Origin: Bacteroidales bacterium 6E
GTDB taxonomy: Bacteria > Bacteroidota > Bacteroidia > Bacteroidales > Prolixibacteraceae
Length of the DNA: 64,000 bases
Direction: 5' to 3'
Assembly: GCA_001270045.2 (NCBI GenBank)
Contig: DF970666.1
Span: 197,197 to 261,196, forward strand
Part shown: piece after piece, positions 36,467-44,416 of the stretch
Numbering within the stretch: the first letter of the stretch is position 1
How the letters are laid out: the number at the start of each line of letters is the position of its first letter
Notes under the pieces: generated by a model
Database searches by the model: none
What the model was told of the DNA's origin: nothing
What the model saw: the letters and a program-made list of their open reading frames with translations, nothing else
Translations under genes and position numbers: made by a program

Positions 36467-37143
36467 CCTTTGAGGCTGATCTCAGTCAACATCCTAAGAT
36501 CATTGATGATAACTTCTTTCCCTGAAAGGGAAAGAATCCCCTCCTTCTCGAACTCCTTCAAAAACTTGATGGTGCTTTCGGCCGAGATACTGGCAAAATC
36601 GCCAATATCCTGACGGGTAAGGTGCTGGAAGACCTCCTCTTCGAGGAAATCAGGCTGAGAGAGGTAGAGGAGAGCAGAGGCGAGTTTTCCGCGCATCTGC
36701 TTATATGACAAATTCTTGATGATCTCGAGCAGGTAGGCCTCATGCCGGAAGTTTTTGGCCGTGATGCGCATGGCGAAGTTGGTGTTCTCGCGCAGCAAAT
36801 TCTGCAACGCCTCCTTATCGATCATGCTCACCGTCGAGTTCTTGACCGCCACGGCCGAATATCCGTACACCGTTTCACCGAAAAGGGTGGGGAAAGCCAG
36901 AAAGTCGCCCCGTCGTGCCAAACGGATATTGATCTGCTTGTTGAAGCCAGTCTGCAGGTAAAGTTTGACCAGTCCGTCGATCACATAGATGACGTGTGTG
37001 GCGAAGGCCCCCTGCTTCAGCAGGTTCTCGCCCTTCTGGTACACCAGCTGGGTACGTTTCTCATCGATCAGCTTCAGCTCCTCGGGATATAACTCCGTAA
37101 AGCAATCCGGTGAATTGGCAATTAGCCAGGATTTTGTGTCCAT
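36463..37143 (-). CDS. Crp/Fnr-family transcription regulator
   Basis: The 226-residue protein has an N-terminal cyclic-nucleotide-binding-type beta-roll (EKGENLLKQGAFATHVIYVIDGLVKLYLQ), a long dimer helix and a C-terminal HTH (LTRQDIGDFASISAESTIKFLKEFEKEG). No Fnr-type Cys cluster is seen, so it probably does not hold an iron-sulfur cluster. The ligand is unknown. It is the last gene of a minus-strand group rich in thiol-redox genes. The tandem palindromes at 41355-41390 upstream of that group are plausible binding sites. Whether it is on the same transcript is uncertain because a hairpin precedes it. Confidence 0.82.
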   Translation of the reverse strand: MDTKSWLIANSPDCFTELYPEELKLIDEKRTQLVYQKGENLLKQGAFATHVIYVIDGLVKLYLQTGFNKQINIRLARRGDFLAFPTLFGETVYGYSAVAVKNSTVSMIDKEALQNLLRENTNFAMRITAKNFRHEAYLLEIIKNLSYKQMRGKLASALLYLSQPDFLEEEVFQHLTRQDIGDFASISAESTIKFLKEFEKEGILSLSGKEVIINDLRMLTEISLKG

Positions 37144-37181
37144 AATTGTTCAATTGTGGACACAAAGGTAGTATTTTGGGC

Positions 37182-37208
37182 GGTTTAGCCGGCGCAGCCG
37201 GCTAAACC
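37182..37208. repeat. perfect 12-bp hairpin, loop GCA
   Basis: GGTTTAGCCGGC pairs exactly with its complement around GCA, between the Crp gene and the DUF1847 gene. A short tgcgNgt heptamer array follows at 37225-37268. Confidence 0.8.
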
Positions 37209-37269
37209 TTAATGGCGAAGCAAAAGCCCGCAGGCCACCTCGCATCACGTAACCCGCCTCTCGCAACGT

Positions 37270-37695
37270 TTATTTCCTTTCTTTAACGATAAGTGTAGTT
37301 GTCGGCACTTTGCTCAGTGCATTGAAAACCATGTCGTGGCCCAGACAGAGGCCCAGCACGATGTTCAGTTGGGTGCCGGCTTCGGCCAGGAATTGTGCCT
37401 GTCCGGCCGGATTGCAGATGGTGCCTTTGCCTTCCTCCACAAGATCGGCGGCCGGCACATGGCCGTATTTGCAGTGCACCCTCGCCACCTTGAATCCGGC
37501 CTGGGTAAACTCCAGTTCCAGTGCCTCGGCCTCGCGGGTGAAAGAGGTGCAATGGGCGATGCCAATGGTTAGCAGGTCGGCTCGACGGGCATACTCCAGC
37601 AACTCCTGCACACGGCTCTTTCGCATCCGGCGGATGGCCTCCGCATGCGTCATTATACGGAGATTCTCAGGGGAGTATAAGGCTTTATGAGACAT
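37270..37695 (-). CDS. DUF1847-like protein
   Basis: The 141-residue protein resembles the C-terminal part of DUF1847 metal-binding proteins. Features are HCTSFTREAEALE, VHCKYGHVPAADLV, TICNPAGQAQFLA and GLCLGHDMVFNA, with five Cys residues and several His that could bind metal. The N-terminal Cys cluster found in longer relatives is absent, so it is either a short form or truncated. It lies downstream of a thioredoxin in the thiol-redox group. The function of the family is unknown. Confidence 0.6.
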   Translation of the reverse strand: MSHKALYSPENLRIMTHAEAIRRMRKSRVQELLEYARRADLLTIGIAHCTSFTREAEALELEFTQAGFKVARVHCKYGHVPAADLVEEGKGTICNPAGQAQFLAEAGTQLNIVLGLCLGHDMVFNALSKVPTTTLIVKERK

Positions 37696-37750
37696 GGTTC
37701 AAAGGTAAATAATTCAAAAGAGACAGGGCGGCGCAGTCGACCTTTCTCTT

Positions 37751-38176
37751 TTAAGAAACCTCGGCGATTTCGGCAAGCAAGGCCTTTTTGGGCTTCACCC
37801 CGACAATGCGCTTCACTTCCTTGCCGTTCTTAAACAGGATCAAGGTAGGGATGTTGCGTACCTTGAATTTGGCGGCCAGTGTTTGTTGCTGGTCGACGTT
37901 TACCTTGCCGATACGCACCTTGCCGGCTTGCTCTTCGGCAATCTCGTTCAGGATCGGGGCGACCATCTTGCAAGGGCCACACCATGGTGCCCAGAAATCG
38001 ACAAGGATGATGCCCCCTGCCGTATGTTGCTTAAAGTTATTTTGAGTCAGGTTCCTGACATTAGGATGATCGGCTACCGGAGGGGCTTTTTGCAGCTTGC
38101 GATACGACCAGGCAATCCAGCCAATAAAGGCGATGGCTGCTGCAACGACTATTAGAATGATGGTGGTGGTGCTCAT
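37751..38176 (-). CDS. membrane-anchored thioredoxin
   Basis: The 141-residue protein starts with a hydrophobic helix (residues 5-24) that would anchor it in the inner membrane or act as an uncleaved signal. A full thioredoxin domain follows, with active site WCGPC (Cys66 and Cys69) and the cis-Pro in RNIPTLILFKNGK. It probably reduces disulfides outside the cytoplasm or at the membrane face; the orientation is not certain. It sits between OsmC and DUF1847 genes in the thiol-redox cluster. Two reductases in the window are possible partners. Confidence 0.85.
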   Translation of the reverse strand: MSTTTIILIVVAAAIAFIGWIAWSYRKLQKAPPVADHPNVRNLTQNNFKQHTAGGIILVDFWAPWCGPCKMVAPILNEIAEEQAGKVRIGKVNVDQQQTLAAKFKVRNIPTLILFKNGKEVKRIVGVKPKKALLAEIAEVS

Positions 38177-38190
38177 GATTTTTTTTATTT

Positions 38191-38213
38191 CAAGCTGGCC
38201 GCAGGCCAGCTTG
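38191..38213. repeat. perfect 10-bp hairpin, loop GCA
   Basis: CAAGCTGGCC pairs exactly with its complement around GCA, just upstream of the thioredoxin start and before repeat R4. Confidence 0.75.
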
Positions 38214-38231
38214 GTAAAATTAATTGTTTAA

Positions 38232-38330
38232 TCGGATGACATCTTTCCAAATTTATCGGATGACATCTTTTTCGTTGCATCCGTCTACGTAGAAGATGTC
38301 ATCCGTTTAAAAGATGTCATCCGTTTAATC
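38232..38330. repeat. GATGTCATCC repeat R4, double-armed
   Basis: Two left arms (TCGGATGACATCTTT at 38232 and 38256), the forward spacer TTCGTTGCATCCGTCTACGT, and two right arms (AAGATGTCATCCGTTTAA). The TTAA at its right end gives the TAA stop of the OsmC gene on the minus strand. Confidence 0.85.
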
Positions 38331-38744
38331 TACTATCCTTATTTCCGAGGTGATTCCCATGGCTTTTCGATACGATACGCTTACGCCGCAGTAGCGCTCT
38401 TCGGAGAGGTTGATGGCCTTTTCGAGCTTGTCCATGGGGAGGTCCTTGCCCTTGAACTCATAAATCACGTGCATCTTCTCGAAATGTTTTGGATGCTCTT
38501 CGGTGAGGTCACCGACCACGCGGACTGCAAAGCCCTCGACTTCAACACGCATCTTTTTGAGGATGGAGATCACGTCCATTCCTGTACATCCGGCCAGTGC
38601 CACCATCATCAGGGGCTTCGGACGGGGACCCCGGTTTTCGCCTCCTACAGCATCCGCTGCATCAAGGAGAATTTCGTGTCCGTTGACTTCGGCCTTGAAG
38701 GCCATGTTCTCGAGCCAGTCAACCTTTATCTCTTCTCTTGCCAT
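38325..38744 (-). CDS. OsmC-family peroxidase-like protein
   Basis: The 139-residue protein is an OsmC/Ohr-type thiol protein: GPRPKPLMMVALAGCTGMDVISILKKMR carries the first conserved Cys region (about residues 41-68), and a second Cys lies in EERYCGVSVSYRKA near the C-terminus. Such proteins reduce organic hydroperoxides with lipoyl or small-thiol partners. It is part of the thiol-redox cluster. Its stop codon derives from the edge of repeat R4, so the last residues could have been changed by repeat insertion. Confidence 0.83.
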   Translation of the reverse strand: MAREEIKVDWLENMAFKAEVNGHEILLDAADAVGGENRGPRPKPLMMVALAGCTGMDVISILKKMRVEVEGFAVRVVGDLTEEHPKHFEKMHVIYEFKGKDLPMDKLEKAINLSEERYCGVSVSYRKAMGITSEIRIVD

Positions 38745-38761
38745 AAATATCTTGTTTTTAA

Positions 38762-39715
38762 TTATTTATCTTCATCTACACAGATCTCTCCCTTTCGCAC
38801 CTGCAATATGGTTTTCCAGGTAACTCCGGCTATTACGATGGCCGATATTGCCGCCAAAACAAATGCCATCACCCTGAAAAACTGGAAGTGTGTCTGGTGA
38901 AATGCCATTACCGACGCCAGCGTGGCAGCGGTCAGGGGGAAAGTGAATGCCCACCACGACAGGTAGAAGGTGAGCTTGTAAAAATTCTTTCTCAGGAACA
39001 ACAGCAATGCCAGGAAGAAATAGGTCAGCATCAGCATGAACTGAGCAAACAGGTCGAAGCTCTGCGCGATTTTCATGTAGGCTATGAACCCGACAGCCGG
39101 AGGGGCTATCAGGATAAACAGCGTGGGCATGAATTTCTGGGGCATTTGGTGGTGAAATACCGCCCTGTTCAGGAATATGGTAAAAAGCACCAGCCAGAAG
39201 AAGAAGCCGACCGAGAAATAGAAATAGTTAAACATGGCCGGCATGAATTCAACGCCTGCCACCGGTATGATGATGTTACCCACCACGGGGATAAACCACG
39301 CCGGGTTCATGGTATGGATCTCAAAGTTGTGCTGGATCCAGAAGCTGATGGTATGGAGCATAAGGTAGGTGTGCAACACCATGCCCATCCACCACAGCAC
39401 CTTGGCCACCTGGGGCATAAACTCCATATAATTGGTTGCCAGCAGCAACAGTGAAATGGAGACCGCCGAAAAGAAGTTGACCCTGATCCGGTGGGTAAAA
39501 TCAACCTTCACCTGTGCGGGATAGCGGATCGCCTTACGAAGGTAGGTCACCGTAAACAGCAGGAACAGTGCCGATACGAAAAACAGGTTCACGCGGAAAA
39601 ATATTTCCGGCAACACGCCCATCTGGAAAAACCGCTGAAACACAAGTGTGAGTCCCGACAGTCCCATGACGATCGCATAGGTGGTTATCGGAAAGTACTG
39701 CAAAGGATGCTTCAT
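38762..39715 (-). CDS. SLAC1/TDT-family anion channel-like membrane protein
   Basis: The 317-residue protein has about ten hydrophobic segments arranged as in the tellurite-resistance/dicarboxylate transporter (TehA, SLAC1) family. HPLQYFPITTYAIVMGLSGLTL opens the first helix. The central FNYFYFSVGFFFWLVLFTIFLNRAVFHHQMPQKFMPTLFILIAPPAVG is typical of the family. Substrates in this family include nitrate, chloride, malate and sulfite. It lies between OsmC and a thioredoxin reductase, which may point to export of a redox-related anion; this is inference. Confidence 0.75.
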   Translation of the reverse strand: MKHPLQYFPITTYAIVMGLSGLTLVFQRFFQMGVLPEIFFRVNLFFVSALFLLFTVTYLRKAIRYPAQVKVDFTHRIRVNFFSAVSISLLLLATNYMEFMPQVAKVLWWMGMVLHTYLMLHTISFWIQHNFEIHTMNPAWFIPVVGNIIIPVAGVEFMPAMFNYFYFSVGFFFWLVLFTIFLNRAVFHHQMPQKFMPTLFILIAPPAVGFIAYMKIAQSFDLFAQFMLMLTYFFLALLLFLRKNFYKLTFYLSWWAFTFPLTAATLASVMAFHQTHFQFFRVMAFVLAAISAIVIAGVTWKTILQVRKGEICVDEDK

Positions 39716-39861
39716 ATCTTCATTTCATTTTATTGACTTGCCAGGTATCCGAAGAAAAGAGCTGTTGATCAGTCCTTCTCCCGTTTGCATAAGTGAACCC
39801 CGGCATAGTACGTAACATCCCGGGAGCCTCAGCCAAAGTAACTGAAAAGATCCGAAAAAGT

Positions 39862-40797
39862 TCAGGAAACCTCGCTCGTCCTGATAAATTCGGCGGCACT
39901 CAATGCGGCGATGGTTCCATCGGCCACGGCGGTGGTCACCTGGCGGAAACGCTTGGTGATGCTGTCGCCGGCTGCAAATACGCCCGGGATAGAGGTCTTC
40001 ATGAGGGGGTCGACCACAATTTCGCCCCTTTCGTTCATGGGCACGGTTCCCTGCAGCGATTCGGTATTGGGAAGGTAACCAATAAAGACAAACACCCCGT
40101 CGGTTTTCATTTCGGAGCGTTCACCGGTTTTCAGGTTCTCGATCACCACCGATTCGACATTCTCGTTTCCTTTCACTTCGCGAAGTTCCGACTCCATTAC
40201 GAAACTGATTTTCGGATTCTCCTTAGCCTCTTTGATGGCATGGGCGAATGCCTGGAAATGGTCAAACTGGTGTACAATGGTCACCTTGGTGGCATATTTG
40301 GTCAGCGAAACAGCCTCCTCGAGGGCAGAGTTTCCGCCACCCACCACGACCAGCTCCTTGCCGGTAAAGAAGTCACCGTCGCAAGTCGCGCAGTAAGAAA
40401 TACCTTTTCCCTTGAAAGCATCTTCGCCGGGAATTCCCAGCGGACGGGGCCTGCCCCCTGGGGCGACGATCACGGTCTTCGCCTTGAACGTGCGTCCGTC
40501 TTCCAGTTCCACCTCCTTGACGTTGCCTTCGAAACCATAGCGCGAAACTTTTACGTTCGACTTGATGGCGCAGCCAAAGTCCCTGGCTTGCTTCTTCATG
40601 ATATTGGCCAGCGCATATCCGCTGATGTTTTCCACACCCGGGTAATTGGCGATTTCGTGGGTCAGCACCATTTGTCCGCCCACCGCACCCTCATTAAGGA
40701 TCAATGTATTGAGTTTTGCACGTGACGAATAGATGCCGGCTGTCAGTCCGGCCGCCCCGGCACCCAAAATCATCACATCATACATATCTTTTGACAT
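39862..40797 (-). CDS. second thioredoxin-disulfide reductase
   Basis: The 311-residue flavoprotein has the full TrxB layout: FAD motif LGAGAAGLTAGIYSSRA near residue 11, active site CATC at 136-139, NADPH motif GGGNSALEEAVSL, and GVFAAGDSITKRFRQ near the end. It differs enough from the gene at 28939 to be a paralogue with its own partner. It follows a thioredoxin-like gene with an unusual active site, so those two may work together. It is part of the minus-strand redox cluster. Confidence 0.88.
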   Translation of the reverse strand: MSKDMYDVMILGAGAAGLTAGIYSSRAKLNTLILNEGAVGGQMVLTHEIANYPGVENISGYALANIMKKQARDFGCAIKSNVKVSRYGFEGNVKEVELEDGRTFKAKTVIVAPGGRPRPLGIPGEDAFKGKGISYCATCDGDFFTGKELVVVGGGNSALEEAVSLTKYATKVTIVHQFDHFQAFAHAIKEAKENPKISFVMESELREVKGNENVESVVIENLKTGERSEMKTDGVFVFIGYLPNTESLQGTVPMNERGEIVVDPLMKTSIPGVFAAGDSITKRFRQVTTAVADGTIAALSAAEFIRTSEVS

Positions 40798-40891
40798 CGT
40801 TTCTGTTCTCCTTTAGCGTTTCTGGTTGTTTAAAAAACAAAAGCACGGGGCGGAATCCTTCGGAAACCTGCCGCCGTGCCATTGTTACAGA

Positions 40892-41245
40892 TTAGTTTTT
40901 TCCGAAGTTTTCGTCCAGGATGTTGGTCACCTGTTTGAAATTCTGGATACTAGAGGTGGCTTTTACCACTTTGCCATTCTTATAGTACATGGTAAAGGGA
41001 AGTCCCATGAATCCGCGGCATTCCGGGGCATTCCGGATTACGCCGGCCTCAGGACTGTCGAAAGCCATCACGGCAAACTTGACGTTGGTATATTCATCCT
41101 CAATCTCTTCCATCACTTCGTACACGGGGATACACATGGGTCCCATGCGGCCGCAGCATACCATGACGTTTTCGTTTTCTTCCAGAAGTTTCTGAAGATC
41201 GGCAGCGGTTTCAACCTCCTGCAGATTGGTCTGTAACATTTTCAT
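40892..41245 (-). CDS. thioredoxin-fold protein with altered active site (GPMC)
   Basis: The start is placed at the ATG at 41245 (MKMLQTNLQEV), giving 117 residues; the frame upstream is open but covers the promoter. The fold is thioredoxin-like, with cis-Pro in MGLPFTMYYKNGK (Pro83) and a central helix EVMEEIEDEY. Where thioredoxin has CGPC, this has GPMC: the second Cys (38) is kept, the nucleophilic Cys is Gly35. Two adjacent Cys (30-31) lie upstream and another is at 76. It is the first gene of the redox cluster, with a good promoter. It could be a thiol-binding or sensor protein instead of a classic reductant. Confidence 0.72.
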   Translation of the reverse strand: MKMLQTNLQEVETAADLQKLLEENENVMVCCGRMGPMCIPVYEVMEEIEDEYTNVKFAVMAFDSPEAGVIRNAPECRGFMGLPFTMYYKNGKVVKATSSIQNFKQVTNILDENFGKN

Positions 41246-41313
41246 AATCAATTTTTTTTTTAATATATAATTCGATGGTTTTTTTCTGCCTGACATGATC
41301 AGGATTTCGATGG

Positions 41314-41321
41314 CAAAGATA
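41314..41321 (-). promoter_or_regulatory. -7 promoter element of the redox cluster
   Basis: On the minus strand TATCTTTG matches TAnnTTTG exactly; a weak -33 (TCTG) lies 20 bases before it. The predicted start is near 41308, about 63 bases before the ATG. Confidence 0.55.
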
Positions 41322-41354
41322 CGGGATGCTGGCGTTACCACCAGATTTTGGAGG

Positions 41355-41390
41355 CTGTCATATGACAGGTTTTGGGCTATCATATGATAG
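41355..41390. promoter_or_regulatory. tandem 14-bp palindromes, likely operators
   Basis: CTGTCATATGACAG (41355-41368) and CTATCATATGATAG (41377-41390) are perfect palindromes with centres 22 bases apart, two helical turns. They sit about 53 and 75 bases upstream of the predicted start. This position and form suit activation by a Crp/Fnr-type dimer. Confidence 0.65.
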
Positions 41391-41427
41391 TGACTGCCCT
41401 TCGTTGCAGATTGCAGATTTGAAGGTG

Positions 41428-41490
41428 CGAGTTACGGGGTGCGTGAAAACGTTGCGCGGTGCGAGTTGCGGGTTGGCCTGCGGACATGGG
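41428..41490. repeat. tgcgNgt heptamer array
   Basis: Degenerate units such as GCGAGTTGCGGGTTG beside the redox-cluster control region. Same family as 11640 and 15765. Confidence 0.55.
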
Positions 41491-41553
41491 CTGCGCGAGA
41501 TTTTATCCTGAGAATTAACTGCGCAAAAGGACTTGCTGATAGTTATGGATTGA

Positions 41554-41919
41554 TTAGGTTCGCCAGTTGGTTTGTACAAACTTGATATATGCATTGATCT
41601 TTGATCCTAACCTATTGTATTCCATTTCAATATTTTGCATGTCTTCTCTGAGTTCAGGATACAGTGTAGCAATCTTTTGCAGGTGATTCAGTGTTTCGTC
41701 GGTGCTACTATGTGAATATATTAGAAAACGGATATATTCGGCTTTATACATCCTTCGGCCGTAACCTTCTACGATATTGGTGACAATTGAATCTGCTGAT
41801 CTTCGAATCTGACTGCCAAGTTCAAAAAGCTCATGTTTGGGCAACATCATCGATAATGGATGAACCTTGAAAAACAATTCTAAACTCAATTTGTAGATAT
41901 CCAAATCCCGATAATTCAT
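41554..41919 (-). CDS. four-helix bundle protein (S23/IVS type)
   Basis: The 121-residue protein from the ATG at 41919 starts MNYRDLDIYKLSLELFFKVH and continues with FELGSQIRRSADSIVTNIVEGYGRRM. This is the signature of the four-helix bundle family first found encoded in 23S rRNA intervening sequences. Members occur widely as single genes, and their cellular role is not established. It lies alone between repeat arrays, like the GxxExxY gene at 9629, and both families behave as small solitary insertions. Confidence 0.85.
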   Translation of the reverse strand: MNYRDLDIYKLSLELFFKVHPLSMMLPKHELFELGSQIRRSADSIVTNIVEGYGRRMYKAEYIRFLIYSHSSTDETLNHLQKIATLYPELREDMQNIEMEYNRLGSKINAYIKFVQTNWRT

Positions 41920-42159
41920 CACACATCATTTTGAGCAAATGTAATATATTATCGGTTTTCAATCAAGTCCTGTAAACAGAATATCCTGATAAGTTCATTG
42001 GTATTTTACAAAGTAATCCCCGAAGGTCTTTGTTGTGAATTTCACGTCCGCAGACCACAGGCACAGCCTGATGTCCGCAGGTTAACTCGCAACCCGCAAC
42101 TCGCTACCCCGCATCGCGCAACTCGCATCTCGCACCGTTTTTCCGCACCCCGAACCGTT
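41920..42159. repeat. spacer with heptamer array
   Basis: The right half (42040-42145) is a dense array of CGCAACTCGC and CGCAACCCGC units in the inverse orientation to 41428. The four-helix gene is thus bracketed by inverted heptamer arrays. Confidence 0.6.
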
Positions 42160-43350
42160 TTACAATTCCGTCCTTCTCATCATCTCCAAACACATCCGGC
42201 CGTTGTGGTACGGACATTTCCAGGGGGAGACCTTGGCCATGGGTTGGACGGTGTAGTCGGGATTCAGCAGGCCGAACCATTCGCCGTTTTTGGAATCGAC
42301 CACGTATTGTCTGATAAAGCTCCAGGCCTGGTCTGACCAAGTCTTGAACCGCACGTCGCCAGTGAGCTGCCAGGCATTGTAAAACCCTACCACCGCCTCG
42401 GCTTGCGGCCACCAGTGGAAGTCCTTATCCCAATGGTTGCCGTCCGATTCATTGTATAGCCCGCCTTTCGGGTCGAGGGCTTTCCTGCCCACCGCTTCGG
42501 CCATTTTGATTACCAGTGGTCGCAGTTCGGCCATGATCTTTTCGTCGTGGATGACCTCGGCGGCTTCCCAGAGCAGCCATGAACCTTCAATGTCGTGGCC
42601 ATAGGAGATGGCCGTGGTTTTCGCGTTCCACTCCATGTCGAAAAACATGTGGAAATGGTGGTTTTCGGGATTGATGATGTATTTTGTGAACAAGTCGAGC
42701 ACATGGACGATCTTCTCCCTGACATCCTCCTGGTGGCATATCCGATAGAGGTTGGTATAAGCCTCGAGTACGTGGAGGTGGGTGTTCATCGACTTTCTTA
42801 CATCTTTGCCGGCCGGGGTGATGAAGTCGGGGGCCGGATCCTTCCAGTTGGCCGCCGAGGCTTCAAGGTAACCTCCGTTTTTGGGAAGGAAAGCATGCTT
42901 TTCGAGCAGGTGAAAGAGGGTTACTGCCAGTTGCCGGGCCTCCTTGTTGTTGAAGATCCGGGAATATTCGGCAAAAGCATATATGGCAAATGCCTGTGCA
43001 TAAAACTGTTTGCTGGTGTTGGTCGGTTTGCCGTCAGGAGTGACCTCCCAAAAGACGCCCCCGTTTTCGTCGTCCCAGAAATGATGGGTCAGAATCCGGA
43101 AAGCCTCGTCGGCCATCTTCTGGTAGACGGCATTGGGCAATTCCTTGTAAGCGGCAGAGAAGGTCCACAGGATCCGGGTCATCATCACCACGCCCTGGGG
43201 CGCGTCGGGATGGGCATTTTCATTGGCGTCGATCAGTCCAAAGAAAGTCTGGCGCTGTGGATCATATACCTTCCGGATCCAGTAATTCAGGATATTGTCG
43301 GTCAATTCGTTGCTGAACTGTTTGATGGTTTCGTTGTCGGTTGTCATCAT
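42160..43350 (-). CDS. AGE-family epimerase, cellobiose/mannobiose 2-epimerase type
   Basis: The 396-residue cytoplasmic enzyme belongs to the N-acylglucosamine 2-epimerase superfamily with an (alpha/alpha)6 barrel. His-rich motifs such as NTHLHVLEAYTNLY, SYGHDIEGSWLLWEAA and FHWWPQAEAVVGF carry the catalytic His pair. In Bacteroides a related enzyme converts mannobiose to mannosylglucose, which GH130 phosphorylase then splits. The GH130 gene two genes upstream on the same strand strongly supports this pathway. The start is one of two adjacent Met codons. Confidence 0.85.
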   Translation of the reverse strand: MMTTDNETIKQFSNELTDNILNYWIRKVYDPQRQTFFGLIDANENAHPDAPQGVVMMTRILWTFSAAYKELPNAVYQKMADEAFRILTHHFWDDENGGVFWEVTPDGKPTNTSKQFYAQAFAIYAFAEYSRIFNNKEARQLAVTLFHLLEKHAFLPKNGGYLEASAANWKDPAPDFITPAGKDVRKSMNTHLHVLEAYTNLYRICHQEDVREKIVHVLDLFTKYIINPENHHFHMFFDMEWNAKTTAISYGHDIEGSWLLWEAAEVIHDEKIMAELRPLVIKMAEAVGRKALDPKGGLYNESDGNHWDKDFHWWPQAEAVVGFYNAWQLTGDVRFKTWSDQAWSFIRQYVVDSKNGEWFGLLNPDYTVQPMAKVSPWKCPYHNGRMCLEMMRRTEL

Positions 43351-43417
43351 GTGAAAAGAAATATGGGTATAGTCTTTGGAAGTTTATTCAATTTGAAAGG
43401 TCGGCCATGATGGTGTT

Positions 43418-44416
43418 TTATCTCTCAAATCCGGGGTCTCGTCCGGGGAAAACGATGCCCGTTTCGCGACGGATGCGGTCGAGCGTTTCCATCATGTCGA
43501 GCGTAAAATCGAGAGGCATCCAGTCGCTCTCGATCTTGCCCTGATCGAGGCAAGACATGACATGTGCGGCCTCGTGGTGATAGCCGAGTCCGGGTTCCTC
43601 AAAGCTGAAGGTTTCCTCGTGTCCTCCCTCCTTCCAAACCGTCACGGTAGTGGGTGCCATCCATCGTCGGGCCATCCGGATGGAGCCGGTTTCACAATTG
43701 TATTCGGTGGTCACGAAGGAGTTGGTGGCAAAACTCGAGAAGAGCGAAGCGAGTTCGCCACCGGGATACTGGAAGATCATGGCGATGCTTTCCTCGGCCC
43801 TCGTGTCGGCAAAAGTGGCCAATGCCTTGATACGTTTGGGTTTTCCCAGCACCGACAGGGCGGCAAACACCGGGTAGATGCCGATGTCGAGCAACGAACC
43901 TCCCCCCAGGCTCAGGTTATACAGCCGTTTTACGGGATCCTTCGGTGCCCTGAAGGCGAAGTCGGAACGTACGATCTTCAGGTCGCCCAACTCGCCCGAT
44001 TTAAGGATTTCAAGTGTCTTCAGGAAGGAAGGCTGGAAGCGGGTCCAGAATGCTTCCATCAGGAAGATGCTTTTGTCACGTGCGGTTTTCACCATCTCTT
44101 GTGCCTCAGTCAATGTAAGGGCGAAGGCCTTTTCGTTCAGTACTGCCTTTCCGGCGTTGAGGCACAACAGCACGTGCTCGTGGTGGTGGGAGTGGGGTGT
44201 GGCCACATACACCGCGTCAACGGCGGGATCGGCGACCATCTCTTCGTAGCTGCCATAGGCTTTCTCGAATCCAAATTCGGCCGCGAATTCTTTGGCCCGT
44301 GAAAGGTCGCGGGCAGCCGCGGCGTAAAGTCGGGCATTCGGCAACAGTTTCAGGTCGCTGCTGAATTTGCGGGCTATTTTACCGCAGCCCAGAATGGCCC
44401 AGTTGTATGTCTTCAT
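43418..44416 (-). CDS. Gfo/Idh/MocA-family oxidoreductase
   Basis: The 332-residue protein has an N-terminal NAD(P)-binding fold ([17 protein letters not shown]) and the family motif [15 protein letters not shown], close to the usual EKP region. A C-terminal sheet follows, with the [14 protein letters not shown] substrate motif. It likely oxidises or reduces a sugar or cyclitol. It overlaps the end of the GH130 gene by four bases and precedes the epimerase gene, so it is part of the beta-mannoside operon. Its exact substrate in this pathway is unclear. Confidence 0.82.
   Translation of the reverse strand: MKTYNWAILGCGKIARKFSSDLKLLPNARLYAAAARDLSRAKEFAAEFGFEKAYGSYEEMVADPAVDAVYVATPHSHHHEHVLLCLNAGKAVLNEKAFALTLTEAQEMVKTARDKSIFLMEAFWTRFQPSFLKTLEILKSGELGDLKIVRSDFAFRAPKDPVKRLYNLSLGGGSLLDIGIYPVFAALSVLGKPKRIKALATFADTRAEESIAMIFQYPGGELASLFSSFATNSFVTTEYNCETGSIRMARRWMAPTTVTVWKEGGHEETFSFEEPGLGYHHEAAHVMSCLDQGKIESDWMPLDFTLDMMETLDRIRRETGIVFPGRDPGFER

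Noticed and set aside
41246-41383. Longer N-terminus for the thioredoxin-like protein
   Set aside because: The extra codons cover the promoter and operator and do not resemble the family; the ATG at 41245 gives a normal thioredoxin length.
41314-41390. Riboswitch in the leader of the redox cluster
   Set aside because: The palindromes lie upstream of the likely transcription start, so they are DNA sites rather than part of an RNA.
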